A stretch of DNA of 64,000 nt from Mactra quadrangularis. Lineage: Eukaryota; Mollusca; Bivalvia; Venerida; Mactridae. The stretch's first letter is position 1. Each line of letters opens with the position of its first letter. Of this stretch, positions 41,701 through 52,870 are shown piece after piece. Both the position numbers and the translations under genes were made by a program. The stretch is from the NCBI GenBank assembly GCA_025267735.1, contig CM046304.1, positions 2,232,001-2,296,000 of the forward strand, in the 5' to 3' direction. The notes under the pieces are model-generated. The model saw only the letters and a program-made list of their open reading frames with translations, did no database searches and was not told the DNA's origin.

Positions 41701-44700
41701 AAGAGCTGTAAGAAAAATTCAGAGGTCGCAGTCACAAACTACCGCTAAAAATAATCCGGAAATTCGGAGAATTTTGTCGAACCCTAGTAAACCAATATCA
41801 GGGTTTATTAAACTAACTAGTGGCTTAGAGACTGCAAATACGCCATCTAGTGGCCCAAGTAACATAGAAAATGATGCTAATGAAAACTCGAATCTACTAA
41901 TCAATGTTAAAGATGGGGCTGAACAAACGGAAAAAACTGACATTGTTACTATGAAAAGATTAGAAGTGGCTGATATACAACTTAATAATGAATCCTCAGA
42001 TATTACTATATTAACACCTAAGAAAGCTAGATTAAGGTATGTATGTTTTCTTGCATATTTACTTAGGTAGGGAGTCACAGAGTTGGTGCGTTGGTTAGTT
42101 TGGTTGTGTAATAGGAAGTTGAAAAAAAGTGCCTGCTGTGGGGATCAAATCAACAACCTCCTAATTGCTAGTCAGATGCTCTCCCAACTGAGCATATGTG
42201 GCTAATTAATATAACACACAAATAATTTAAATATAGACTTTATATACATACCTCCTTCTTTCTTTTTAAATAATTTAAAGCCACAACCCTAGGGTTGTTT
42301 TGACTTACCCTGCATTTGCTTCACCCTAGATCTAGGATTCAAAAGCTAATCTCACACAGGACCAATGTTATAGGAAGATATTCATGTTGGTTCAAATATC
42401 ATCTAAAAGCCCACCTCATTATCTTGTTATTTGGTTGGGTTTAACACCGTAGCAATACATGTCATATCATGGTGGTCAGCCCACCTACTCACTGTTCCGG
42501 GAAAGGCTAAATCTCTGGATTTAGCTGTTAACTAACTACTAGGCGTATACTTCAGTCAGTGACTGACTACTGCCCTGCATGATTTAGAATCAGTGGTAGG
42601 AGGGAGAATGGCCATAGAAACTATTTCATGACCTAGCTTCAGGAAAGTATGGCCTACTCGAGAATCAAACCCACAACCCCTCGATCAGACTTGGGTGCTA
42701 CCAACTGAGCTAGCCGGGCGGCTTCTCATTATCTTAAGTAAGAACCTATCTTACTACTTGTAACTAAGTGCTGAGGAACCAGGAAGTGGACTCGAGAGTG
42801 GTTATCCCAAGTTGTAAGAACTTGTTTCACAGTTAAGCTAAAATTAATTTTTAATAACAAGTCAAATACAGATTAAATCAATTATGACTAACGTTACTCT
42901 TTATTTTTTTACAGAAAATCCACCTTGGACCAACAAGATCAGAGAGATACACATGTTTATATGAGACCTCCTCCTAAAAAGAGAACTAAGGAAATTAGAG
43001 AAATGATGAGGAATGAGGAAGACGGTATTCTAAAACAAAAAGATCATGAAGAAAACACTAAATCATCTGATGTGAAGAAGTTGGGGATAAAAAAGGCGGG
43101 AAAAGACATTGAAAGGTTGAATAAGAAATCCATCGCTAAAAGAAAACATAGAATGAAGAATGATGCAGTTATGGCTAAAGTTTATGAAATAGAAAAACTA
43201 GCTGTTGATATCGAAGGGGAGAAAGTGTACAGATGTACATACTGTGCTGTCGAGTTTAAATTCGCTAAACGTGCCGTAACTCACCTTGTAGGTACTCATA
43301 ATGTTTATCTTGATGATACGCCGTACTTGATATCAGTTGAAATGAAAAGAGAGAAAATGAAAGATGAACTTGAATGTGAATTGTGTGGATATAAGCCTAA
43401 AGAATCGGGTAGCTACTATATACATTATCATAAATACTTTCGTCATCAGGTCCCTTTGCCGAAAGGTTGGCAAGCTTATAAATGTGACCTGTGCCAGAAA
43501 GAGTTCTTTACTAAGTTTCAACTACGAGAGCACAAACTTATCCATTTTGAAGACAATCCATTCGTTTGTGATATATGTGGTAGCGGATTCAGATCAAGAA
43601 CATGCTTGAATAGTCATGTGTTCCACAAACATAACTCAGTCAGAAAACACAAATGTTCCGAATGTCCGAAAACGTTTAAAACGATGACGCAGATGAAAGT
43701 GCACAAGAGAATTCATTCCGGAGAAAAACCGTTTAAATGTCCGTCAGGTCAGTGTCCGTACAGAAGCACCACTCGAGGGAATATGAAACTACATCTGATC
43801 AGTAAACATAAATTAAATCCAGTTGCAGTGAAAAAGTTAATGGAGAAACTCGAAGCCTCTGATGGCTTTGTTGAAGCAGTTGAAACTGAAAATGTTGAAA
43901 ATCAGCATTTAATGTACACAGAGAATGGGGAAGAATTGCCCGTTGTTATTACTAATGAGGCTGCTAATGGTACCGTACCATTTGATATTCTTGTTGAATC
44001 CTCCGCACTAGAAAATGACGTTAACACTAAACAATTGCCTAACGTTACTGACCATATTGGAACTTTAAAATCTGATGGTAATTTACCTGCGTATAATGTT
44101 GCTGTGACTGATAATAATGCTGTTGTTATAAATAGAGATTATGCTTCTATCGCCCATGGCAACCTTCAAGGTCATGACCTTGACATGGTAATGCATGAGA
44201 ATGGTCAGATTTTAGAAACGCAAAATATGTCGAGAAATGTTCAGATTCTAGTCCAAGATGCTCATCGGTACATTCAACAACAGGAGCTGCCTTCCAGTTC
44301 GCAGTTTGTGCAAGAATTCCAGCAACATCAAACTGGGTCAGAGTCGCAAGATTTACGTTCTCGGTTCACGGAGCAAATTATTATGGGACAATCTTACGAC
44401 TCTTCTAACAGGTTTATAGACAATGTTCAAGGTCACAATAGCTCTGATATTATTGATCCTCACTCGAAAGAAGCTAGAATGATTATTAAAGAAGCTTTCA
44501 GCGGAAGTTTAGACCGTTCCTTGTTAAAGTCAGCTATACAAGCACAAAGACTTGACACTCGGCATTTATCTGAAAATTCTAACCTACAAGACTCAGAACT
44601 GACTCACAGTGAGGCTGAAAAGCTTGTAAAGGAATTACATGATCAGCAACTAGCTAACGCTGTAAGTCAGGACGATGAAGTTGTTAGAAGTTTACGATCA

Positions 44701-45213
44701 CAAATACAACAACTGAGAGAGTACAGCAGAAACGATAATCTGTTCCGAGACGATCAAGCTGTCCAAGAAATTCTCTTACAGAATATTTCATCGCAGCAAT
44801 CCATTGACCCCTCTAACTTTTCTGGCTACCATCAGGCCCCTGTGTCCCCTCCAGCTTATAGCTCATCAGGTCACGGAATCATTTCTCTCTCTGCATCGAA
44901 TTCTGGCACACAGTCAAATGTCATGGTCACTGATTCAACTGATGAAGGTCAAGGTCAATTATCCCAAGGTCAAATGTCCCAAGGTCAAATTTCCCAAGGT
45001 CAAATGTCCCAAGGTCAAATTTCACAAGGTCAAATGTCTCAAGGTCAAATTTCACAAGGTCAAATGTCGCAAGGTCAGTTATCATCAGTTATTCAAGGTC
45101 AAGGTTATTCTAATGTGACCTCACAAGCCTCTGGTGGCCAGTATAATACAGAAGATAATATATATCAAGGCTACTATCAGGAACAGCAACAATATGATAT
45201 TGAAAACTATTAA
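35796..45213 (+). CDS. BTB domain and C2H2 zinc-finger protein (ZBTB-like)
   Basis: Likely nuclear DNA-binding regulator. Five coding exons: 35796-37061, 38160-38344, 39816-39939, 40919-42036 and 42915-45213, in frame to 1663 residues. A Ser/Thr/Gln-rich N-terminal region (1-388) precedes the BTB/POZ domain (about 390-510: LGYSILEALWELRVEGAFCD, LHRLVLIGASPDM, FLYYIYHGVLKLS). A long polar acidic stretch includes a basic IRKRGRSRK motif. Six C2H2 fingers lie at about 1003-1196 (YRCTYC, LECELC, YKCDLC, FVCDIC, HKCSEC, FKCPSGQC), with the classic HSGEKPF linker before the last. The Q-rich C-terminus holds nine QGQ(M/I/L)S repeats. The order BTB first, fingers later fits the ZBTB class, but the protein is far longer than most and I cannot assign an orthologue. 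The ATG was chosen as the first long in-frame start; a short upstream frame begins at 35709 in the 5' UTR. Confidence 0.94.
37117..37408 (+). repeat. GGATCC-ended repeat, copy 2, in a BTB/zinc-finger intron
   Basis: Clean inverted ends GGCGGATCCAGAATTTTTTT and CCCGCTGGATCCGCC, with long G and C runs just inside that can form a stem. It starts about 55 bases after the exon 1 donor. Confidence 0.8.
37690..37850 (-). repeat. tRNA-derived SINE, family B
   Basis: Minus-strand head GAGCACTGGTTCAGTGGTAT and B box GGGTTCAAACCCC, then the family B body. In the first intron of the BTB/zinc-finger gene. Confidence 0.75.
38391..38680 (-). repeat. tRNA-derived SINE, family A (best-preserved head)
   Basis: Minus strand: TGCCTGGCTAGCTCAATTGG, TAGCACGCAAGTCTACAGAT and GTGGATTCGATTCCCGGGC give readable A and B boxes. 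The body and tail match the other copies. It starts 46 bases after the exon 2 donor. Confidence 0.85.
39441..39700 (+). repeat. Hairpin-ended repeat, copy 2
   Basis: TACCCCCGCTTCGAAGAAGA with GGGGGTA stem, then CTGTTTTACCCTTGTCCGTC and, at the far end, GGCGGGGGTATCACTAGTGA. Intron 2 of the BTB/zinc-finger gene, same orientation as copy 3. Confidence 0.85.
40644..40906 (+). repeat. Hairpin-ended repeat, copy 3, ending at a splice acceptor
   Basis: It matches copy 2 throughout. Its conserved end, CTCACAGATTTACTTGTTTT, stops about 12 bases before the AG of exon 4 (40917-40918), so it contributes the T-rich tract of that acceptor. Confidence 0.85.
42433..42722 (-). repeat. tRNA-derived SINE, family A, in the last BTB/zinc-finger intron
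   Basis: Ends GCTACCAACTGAGCTAGCCG (reverse A box) and carries GAATCAAACCCACAACCCCT. A second tRNA-like head lies at about 42085-42205, and a family C SINE tail at 42765-42835 follows. Confidence 0.75.
44950..45084 (+). repeat. 15 bp coding minisatellite, nine units
   Basis: Nine in-register units of CAAGGTCAAATGTCC type encode QGQ(L/M/I)S in the C-terminus of the zinc-finger protein. M and I units alternate, so the array grew partly as a 30 bp double unit. A second frame is also open through it, as expected from a repeat of 15 bp. Confidence 0.95.
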
Positions 45214-45243
45214 TGATATTTATATTATAGTATAACTTAATAA

Positions 45244-45603
45244 GGGACTTAAGTCAGTTATTTCCCCTTGTTTACTCTTCAAATAGGTAGGTCCAATTAG
45301 TTGGATTACTCGGATTTTATCCTTACATTTCAATGTCAATTTGCCAAAATTAATCTTAAATAACGTTTTTGTAAATCATTCAATTTGTTTGAAATTCAAG
45401 CTTATTATTCTTAGGGTAAAGAACTATCTTAATTTCATCACTTCTGTTAATATCGCCATTAACAAGAAAGATATTAGATGAAATATTTTGTTATCCTTAC
45501 ATAGGAATTCAATGATAAAATCCGAGTATTCCAACTGTCAGGACCTACCTACCAATTTGATTGCTTCAGATTTTATCAGGGAAAGATAACTGACTAAAGT
45601 CCC
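45244..45603 (+). mobile_element. PIF/Harbinger-like MITE, copy 3, in the 3' flank of the zinc-finger gene
   Basis: GGGACTTAAGTCAGTTATTT to GATAACTGACTAAAGTCCC, flanked by TAA (45241-45243, 45604-45606). It begins 30 bases after the stop codon, so it is probably transcribed in the 3' UTR. The next AATAAA signals I see are near 47601 and 47682. Confidence 0.85.
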
Positions 45604-45773
45604 TAATTGTTCAAAAATCCTGCAAGCCTTTTGCCCATGAGGACGATATATTTGCGAATACATACACAAAACAATACATGTAGGTACTTAGAGGAATGGC
45701 ACATTACTAAAAATTGTAATCAGTTAATTGTTTGCTTGAAGTTTACTAGAAAAGATTCATTGTCTACCTTTTT

Positions 45774-46366
45774 AGCTCGACTATTCGCAGAATAGTGGGG
45801 CTATCCTACTCAGCTGTGCGTCGATGTTGGCATAACACTTCTTGGTTAAGTTTTATGGTGCAACATTTTTGTATTTTTTATATCTTGGCAAGTTCTGGAG
45901 GGATTCACTTAAAACTTTATTAGTTATTTTATTAGGTTACCATTGGAGTTCAAATTCCAAGTTACATAACTCTTGGATAAATTTGGACTGAATTATGGCC
46001 CTTTTATACTTAGAAATTTCTTGGTTAAGTTTTTAGGTGCAACATTTTTTCTTTGCAACTACTTAAGGAATTCACTTAAAACCTCACACATGACTATGGG
46101 GTTACCATTGGAGTTCAAATTCCAAGTTACATAACTCTTGGATGAATTTGGACTGAATTATGGCCCTTATATACTTAGAAATTTCTTGGTTAAGTTTTTA
46201 GGTGCAACATTTTTACTTTGCAACTAATGAAGGGACTAACTTGAAACTTTACACATGTCTAGGGGGTTACCATATGAGGTCAATTACGAAGTTGCATAAA
46301 TCTAGCATAAATTTTTACTGGTTGTTACTGTTGTTTACACGAACACCCAGAATAGTCGAGCGTGCT
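45774..46366 (+). repeat. Repeat with GCTCGACTATTC inverted ends and internal about 165 bp tandem units
   Basis: It begins TTTAGCTCGACTATTCGCAG and ends CCCAGAATAGTCGAGC. Inside, ACTTCTTGGTTAAGTTTT..TTCAAATTCCAAGTTACATA..GGACTGAATTATGGCC repeats about three times. Confidence 0.8.
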
Positions 46367-46880
46367 GTCTGTGGACTCCTTTTGTTTTTCATACGTAAAA
46401 CCATTGCTAATATAACAGATAATTGTGACAGTCCTAGAAATTCCACCTTCTAGCACGATTGCTATTTAGGTCTTAGAAATTTAATTGTTAGTTCTCATTC
46501 TCATCTTCTGTTTACCAAAATCTTTACATTTCATGTTATTGTATTTGTTCCACAATGTTGTAAGATTATGCTTTCATTTTGGATCTATACAAACAAACTA
46601 AATTATTCTATTGCAAAATTATCTAACTATGCATTTTATACATTCAATGCAAAAGTTAACATTCTGTTGTGCATTTTTAACTTTTCACTGTTAACACATG
46701 TGGCAACTTTCGGGGACCAATTTTAATCAAACCTCATTGGCTTCCAGGTGAGGGCATCTAGGCCCTCTGGGTAAAATTTTAGATGGTTGTAAATGTTGAG
46801 TGTATCCAGTGTTGTGTTAAGTCAATTTGATTTTTCATTTATTTATTAACATAATTTATGATTCTCTTTGAGACTACTTG

Positions 46881-46960
46881 TTGAGGATTGCCTGCAAGAC
46901 TGTAGTAAGTGCATTGGGTTAAAGAGCAAGTTACAACAGTCTTGCCGGCAAACCTCCATG
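46881..46960. repeat. Short palindromic MITE, second copy
   Basis: GAGGATTGCCTGCAAGACTG..AACAGTCTTGCCGGCAAACCTC, a decayed relative of 6201-6290. Confidence 0.7.
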
Positions 46961-47082
46961 TATGAAAAAGTTATTTAAACATATTAAGATGTATCTCTTT
47001 TAATCCATGATATTAAGTGAAGGTTCTGTGCAAAACTAGTTTAGTAAAGACAATGCATGTAAAGCTAGTTTTACACCATCGT

Positions 47083-47375
47083 CGGTTATCCCACGATACA
47101 TTACTCCGCTATGCTGCGTTATGTACTTTGGGCCATTTGGTAAGAAAAATCTTGTTATCATATATAATTACTGAGGCATTTTTATTGGTTCCACAAGGAA
47201 ACCACTGCCGAAAAGTAGCCAATGAAATAACGCAACCATTTTTGAAAATAAACATGTGCGTTGATTCCCATTTAAAATGGGAAAAACCCAGTATGACATC
47301 ATTGTTATTGAAGAGTATTTAATTATAACAGGAAGAAGATTTGTCTCCCCTGCCTTATGCATATTCTTGAAAACG
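47083..47375 (+). repeat. Dispersed repeat (copy at 52595-52870)
   Basis: Shares CTGCGTTATGTACTTTGGGC..GGTTCCACAAGGAAACCACT..AATAAACATGTGCGTTG..GACATCATTGTTATTGAAGA with 52595-52870 in the same orientation. The open frames in both copies come from the repeat. Confidence 0.8.
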
Positions 47376-48339
47376 AGATTTTGCCGGTCAAATTGCCCAC
47401 AATATGTATGGAATGTAATGGAAGAAAGTATTGTGGTTGCTGACGATGGTTTTAAACTGACCCATGACTATGTTTTATTCACATTGTCATGAAAAAAGCT
47501 GCCAAATTATTTATATTAAGCACATATTTATATGATAGTATATACTCTTAGAATGTAAAATATATTATGCAAGATTTATGCATTAAAGCATTAAATTTTT
47601 AGAATAAAACAAAATTAAATTTTGATAAATTATATTCTGCTTTTGACACATGATTCTTTGTATTTTAGATTTTTAATGAATAAAATTTATTGTTCTTGAA
47701 ATACTCTATTCATTTTGTTAGAATATAATTTTTTTTATATATTATTAAAACTATTTGAAATCTTTCTGAATGTTGTGACTTCTTTATTTACAATTTTGTT
47801 GTTATTAATTAAATTTAATTCAACTCACAGTGGTGCATGCATTATTAATTTGTTGCTTGGTGTACAGCAGCTGACAACTTGTTCCACTGAATTATTGTGC
47901 TTGGAAAGGAAGAATATTTGGACATGCTTATATGTTAAAATGAATGGAGATGGCTGCTGAACATTGTATTGTCTTGTTTTTTATGTGTTGGGTATGAATA
48001 GGGCCAGGGTGTATACCAATAAGATTATAGACAATTTTATAGAATATTATAAGTCTGGTTCTTGTTCTTCTACAGTAGTTTCTAGAGGTGACCACTCAAA
48101 GTTAGAGATCATGGCAGAGACGGAGATTGTATAGTGAAAACGATTAGTTTCAAATCTTGCCACCCTTTTTGGACTTTTAAATAGCATGCAGCTACAATGA
48201 ATATATAAATAATATACTAAAAACATCAGTTCACTAAATGTTATTGAATACAGATATACTTCAGAATTTTAAAAGTCGCACCACGCGTTGCGCCCTGCCC
48301 TTTTTTGGTCCCACCCTGCCCTTTTTGGAGTTCTAGAAT
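47376..48339. other. Intergenic, no gene seen
   Basis: AT-rich. It contains AATAAA signals near 47601 and 47682 that might serve a long 3' UTR of the zinc-finger gene. Confidence 0.4.
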
Positions 48340-48908
48340 AATCACTAGCATTAACCCTGCTGATTTGATTACTCAATATTTGTTTGATAATTCCCGTACA
48401 TTGATCCGGATAGCTGTGTGTGTCAATTATTCAAACATTAAAATACTTTTGAAGCCTCAGTCAATAAAAATTATATATCTAAATTAATGCACCAATATCA
48501 TCAAACAAATTTTGAGTATTTAAATCAGCAGGGTTAATAAATGCTCCACTGTCAGTTGAATAGAATTCAACAATGAAGTATTTTTCTTTTATAGTATACC
48601 TTAAGTGATCTACGCCCTTACTGCTAGAGGGTTGTGAGTTTGAACCCAGCTGTCAACCATGAGTCTTCTAGTTAGAAATTTGGTAGTTGCTCTTGACAGA
48701 CTTCTAGAACTGGTGTATCCCAGGAAAGATAGTCAGGTGAATGTACACCCCATATGAGCAGTGGTAGGACCCACTTTTAGGGACTTAGAGGTGTTTGAAC
48801 CCCACTAAGGGCACAGTTAATTTCCTTCAGCAAGAAATTTACCTATATTTGTTTCACTTCAACATGTTCAACAATATTATTTACCACAATGAGAGAGTAA
48901 AATATAAG

Positions 48909-49058
48909 GTGTACATATATCAACCACAACTTATATACGTGTACATATCTCAACCATAACTTATATATGTGTACATATCTCAACCACAACTTATATACGT
49001 GTACATATCTCAACCACAACTTATATATGTGTACATATCTCAACCATAACTTATATAC
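48909..49058 (+). repeat. 30 bp minisatellite, five units
   Basis: Five adjacent units of GTGTACATATCTCAACCACA + ACTTATATAC at 48909, 48939, 48969, 48999 and 49029. The period is divisible by three, giving a false periodic frame on the minus strand. Confidence 0.95.
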
Positions 49059-49582
49059 TTGTTCACCATTTAGGCATGTGCCTTTGTGAGTTGATTGTCT
49101 CTCTTTGACAAACCTAAATTATACTCGTGCATGATTTTTTTATATAAGTGAGAAAGTATCTCCCTTTCGTAAGGCTTTTCCAGGAATGGTGAGTAGGTTG
49201 ACTGACTGCTGTGATATGACCAGTACAATGTGTTGCTTCAAAGTTTTGCAATACACAGCTGCGGCAATAGGTACCATGGTACGAATTCAACGTAAGGGTA
49301 TTTAGCAATATTTTATTTCATTGGAAAATTCTTCCCTGCGCGAAATGAAAGTAGCGAAACATCAGCTTTCCATGGTTCATTTACTTACAACCCAAGTTCC
49401 AAGAATTTAACCCATCAGTGAGTGTTCGATATACTTCGGGACAGGAAGTGAAACAAGCATGGCGTCGAGGTGCTTGATTGCTAGGATGTTCTGCCGGTAC
49501 GGGGCGATTGTTTGTTTCAATCCAAGCATCTTTTTATATTCAAAACATTTATCACAGTCCTAAGTATAAACAGAAAGTGACT

Positions 49583-49960
49583 AGATTCTATCAGTGCTGC
49601 ATGTAAGATTTGCAATGTTCTGTTAAATACAGCGGAGACACATTGAATAAATAACACACATATCGTGGTACGTATTGCGATACGGTGCTAGCGTATTGCA
49701 AAATATGGCAATACGCTTCTGGCATGTTGTGACAGCCCTAATGTCCAGAATACAACAAGAAAGCGTCTATAGATTATATCAGTAGCTGCATGTAAGATTT
49801 GCAATGTTCTGTTAAATACAGCGGAGACGCACAAATAAATAACTCACAATTTATATTGTGGTACGTATTGCGATACGGTGCTACATGTAGCGTATTGCAA
49901 TATATTGCGATATGCTTCTGGCATATCATGACAGCCCTAATGTCCAGCATACAACACTTA
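49583..49960 (+). repeat. Tandem duplication, two copies of about 185 bp
   Basis: GCATGTAAGATTTGCAATGT..GGTACGTATTGCGATACGGT..CTTCTGGCAT.T..TGACAGCCCTAATGTCCAG appears twice. The GTATTGCGATACG words can form hairpins, and the ends resemble hAT-type TAGGGCTGTCA. Confidence 0.75.
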
Positions 49961-50163
49961 GAACTTTTTCTTATTGGAGAAAATGAAGAAAAAACAACAC
50001 AATGGAGTTCTTCTACGTTTAATTGTCTCTTGCATAACAACCATGATATAAAATGATACGAAAATGAAACATACATAGTACTAGATACGTAATCACTGAT
50101 CGTTTATGTACAATTTTTGAACAACCATAGCCATTTTTTCATTTCTACAAAGTTTATACTTCT

Positions 50164-50525
50164 ATGTTTTAGCTCTATTGTGAAACAAGTTTTAGAGAAG
50201 TTACTTTTTGGCTTGATTTTGAAACAAGTTCTTACAACTTAAATGGATCACTTTTTCGCTCGATAGTGAGACAAGTTTTTACAACTTAGATTAATCACTT
50301 TTTAGTTCAATTTTGAAACAAGTTCTTACAACTTGGATTGATCACTTTTTTGTTTGATCTTGAAAAAGTTCTTACAACTCAGGTTCATCACTTTCGAGTC
50401 TGCTTCCTGGTTCCACAATACTAAGCTAGTAGAATGAAGTTTCTTGCTCAAGGCAACAACAGGGAAGGTTTTGGATGGGATTCAAACCAACACGGAGCAG
50501 GCTATCGAATGATTACCAGTTTATT
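50164..50525 (-). repeat. Family C SINE with amplified tail
   Basis: The tRNA-like head is at the right (minus strand). The tail word AAACAAGTTCTTACAACTTA..ATCACTTTT is repeated about four times (near 50175-50400) with a period of about 60 bp. Confidence 0.7.
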
Positions 50526-50702
50526 AATCAATCAGACAGGTCTGCTCATTTTCTACTTGATATTTTTGTAGCCAGTTTCCAATCTTAATTGGAATTTACA
50601 GAAAGGTTACGACAATGACAAAATAGCTATGATTCTTCAAATAAAAGTGTTGAAATATTTTTTTAGGAACACCTTGGTCTTCATAGTTAATGTTAGATTT
50701 CA

Positions 50703-50908
50703 TTCAACTGTCAATGGCCCATACATTAACGACACTGATTCAAATACTCAATAGATATTGGGCAAATTATTCCAGTACATGCTCATTACAGTACTTCTGT
50801 ACTCAATATTGACAAAAAATAGTCATCTGCGTCTATGTACCAGGATTATCAAACAAATATTGAATATCTAAATCAGGGGGGTTGATGTATTGGCTACTGA
50901 CAGTTGAA
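50703..50908. mobile_element. Palindromic TA-target MITE
   Basis: TTCAACTGTCAATGGCCCAT to GCTACTGACAGTTGAA, same family as 24430-24599 but more diverged. Two further relatives lie at 51363-51488 and about 48340-48560. Confidence 0.75.
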
Positions 50909-51019
50909 AAGAAATTAACAAAAACGAATTCGACAAATGATCAATAAAGTCCCAAGTGTAACTATATATATTTAATATCACTTGATAGATCAGTTACGTT
51001 AACAACAAATATATCTGTT

Positions 51020-51260
51020 ATTTTCAAACATTATTTCAAAACATTATTTTCAATCATTATTTTCAAACATTATTTTCAAACATTATTTTCACACATTATT
51101 TCCAAACATTATTTTTAAACCTTATTTTCAAACATTTTTCCTAAAACTATTCTCAAACATTAATTTCAAACATAATTTTCAGACATTAATTTCAAGCAGT
51201 ATTTTCAAAACACCATTTTATAAACATTATTTTCAATCATTATTTTTAAACAGAATTTTC
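51020..51260 (+). repeat. 13 bp AT-rich tandem array (ACATTATTTTCAA)
   Basis: Many imperfect copies of AAACATTATTTTC with period near 13. Simple-repeat character, no coding. Confidence 0.85.
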
Positions 51261-51362
51261 AAACATTAATTTCAATACACTACTTTAACAACATTAAGTT
51301 CTTAACAAAACAAAAATGAAACACTTTGTATAGACTATAGAATGACCTATATTTGTAAATTA

Positions 51363-51488
51363 TTCAACTGACAGTGGCTCATACATTAACCCTACTGATT
51401 TAAATACTCAGTTATAGATAGTAAACACAGAAATACTGTTGTGAGTATCAAAATCAGAGGGCAAACATATGCGCCCTTGAAAGTTGAA
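51363..51488. mobile_element. Palindromic TA-target MITE, shortened
   Basis: TTCAACTGACAGTGGCTCAT to CTTGAAAGTTGAA, flanked by TA on both sides; internally deleted relative of 24430-24599. Confidence 0.7.
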
Positions 51489-51954
51489 TAAAATTTATCA
51501 ACGAAAAATGACCAATACACTGTTGTTATAAATTATTACATGTGACAATTTTATGCAATAATTTCTCAATTTGGAATGTTCTACTAAAAAAGTTTTTATG
51601 ATAAATGCTTTTTTGGGCATTTATTGTACTTGTAAAAAGTTCAGGATTTTTTTTCTAAAATCTCACATTAAGCACAAGTATTGTCACCATTGAATGGTAT
51701 TTACATGCATGTCACACATTATATACATATCATATCAAAATGAATGGGTTCTATTTTGAATTATCCTCACACATCCCACACTTCTCACCGAAATCTATAT
51801 TACAAATAAAATTATGAATATACAATATGATATAAAATAAAAACGATCAACTAACTTCCATTTATAAAATTAACAAACTTAATAACACTATAATAAATAA
51901 ATGTAAAAACAAACAACATTTCTCATAAAAAAAACATAACATCAATGTTATCCA

Positions 51955-52276
51955 GTTACCATGGAAACTATTCAGTGTAACCATGGAAACGATTTATTGT
52001 TCCCATAGAAACGGTTTATTGTTACCATGGAAACGATTTATTATTGTCATGGAGACGATTTGTTATTACCATGGAAACGATTTATTGTTACCATAGCAAC
52101 GCTTTATTGTAATCATGGAGAAGAGTTATTGTTACCATGGAGATAATTTATTGTCACCATGGAAATGGTTTATTGTCACCATGAATACACTTTATTGTTT
52201 CCATGGAAACGGTTAAGTGTCGCCACTGAAAGGCTTTATTGTTACCATGGAAACAATCTATTGTTGTCATGGAAAC
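51955..52276 (+). repeat. 22 bp tandem array with RFX X-box-like cores, 15 units
   Basis: Cores start at 51955 and then every 22 bases, with no slip, to 52263. The commonest core is GTTACCATGGAAAC, joined by GATTTATT. Nine of the 15 (units 1, 3, 4, 5, 6, 7, 12, 14 and 15) fit the X-box consensus RYYNYYWTRRNRAC known from ciliary-gene promoters of C. elegans. Binding is inferred from motif only. Confidence 0.9.
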
Positions 52277-52594
52277 GTTTTTACGAGTGTCATAGTGTCA
52301 TATATTATATTGTACATAAATATGGTAAAAACTCATATCTTGGGACAACTTTGTACAATAATTTAACCTAGAATGCAAGAAATGCAATTACAATTATATT
52401 TGTCTGTAAACTATCAAACAGAGTGCCTGAGACTCAATAGCCCATATGTCAATAACAACAAATTGAAGGTTTGTGTCTCTTTAGCATATTTTGAAATTAG
52501 ATGACAAATTCACCACTAAACCTTTTTGCACTGGCCCAAGTCAAAAACACTATATATATAGTGCTCTGACTCAGAACTGTGCTGACAACCTATG

Positions 52595-52870
52595 GTTTTG
52601 CTGCGTTACGTACCGTGGGCCATTTGGTTAAGAAAATCTGGCAATCACGAATAATTAATGAGGCGTTTCATTGGTTCCGCAAGGAAACCACTGCAGAAAA
52701 CTAGCCAATGAAATTACACAACCATTTTTTTTAATAAACATGTGCGATGGTTTCTATTTTATGTCACAAATCCTTGTGTGACATCATTGTTATTGAAGAG
52801 TATTTAATTGTAACATGCGATTTCATTGGAAGTAGATTGGTCTCCCCTGCCTCATGCATATTCATGATTG
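52595..52870 (+). repeat. Dispersed repeat, second copy
   Basis: See 47083-47375; same body with CATTGGTTCCGCAAGGAAAC and GACATCATTGTTATTGAAGA. Confidence 0.8.

Noticed and set aside
42085..42205. Possible tRNA on the minus strand
   Set aside because: tRNA-like head (GCTCAGTTGGGAGAGCATCT) without a closing acceptor stem, next to other SINE pieces.
43333..43609. Frames inside the zinc-finger exon on both strands
   Set aside because: Shadows of the real zinc-finger reading frame.
44804..45118. 104-codon second frame with KVKCPKVKF repeats
   Set aside because: A 15 bp repeat leaves a second frame open automatically; the QGQ(M/I)S frame continues the protein and ends at a natural stop.
48843..49043. 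Minus-strand frame with RYVHIYKLWL repeats
   Set aside because: Produced by the 30 bp minisatellite; no start context, splice sites or homology.
48909..52276. CRISPR-like spacing of repeats
   Set aside because: The repeats are contiguous tandem units without unique spacers, in a eukaryotic genome.
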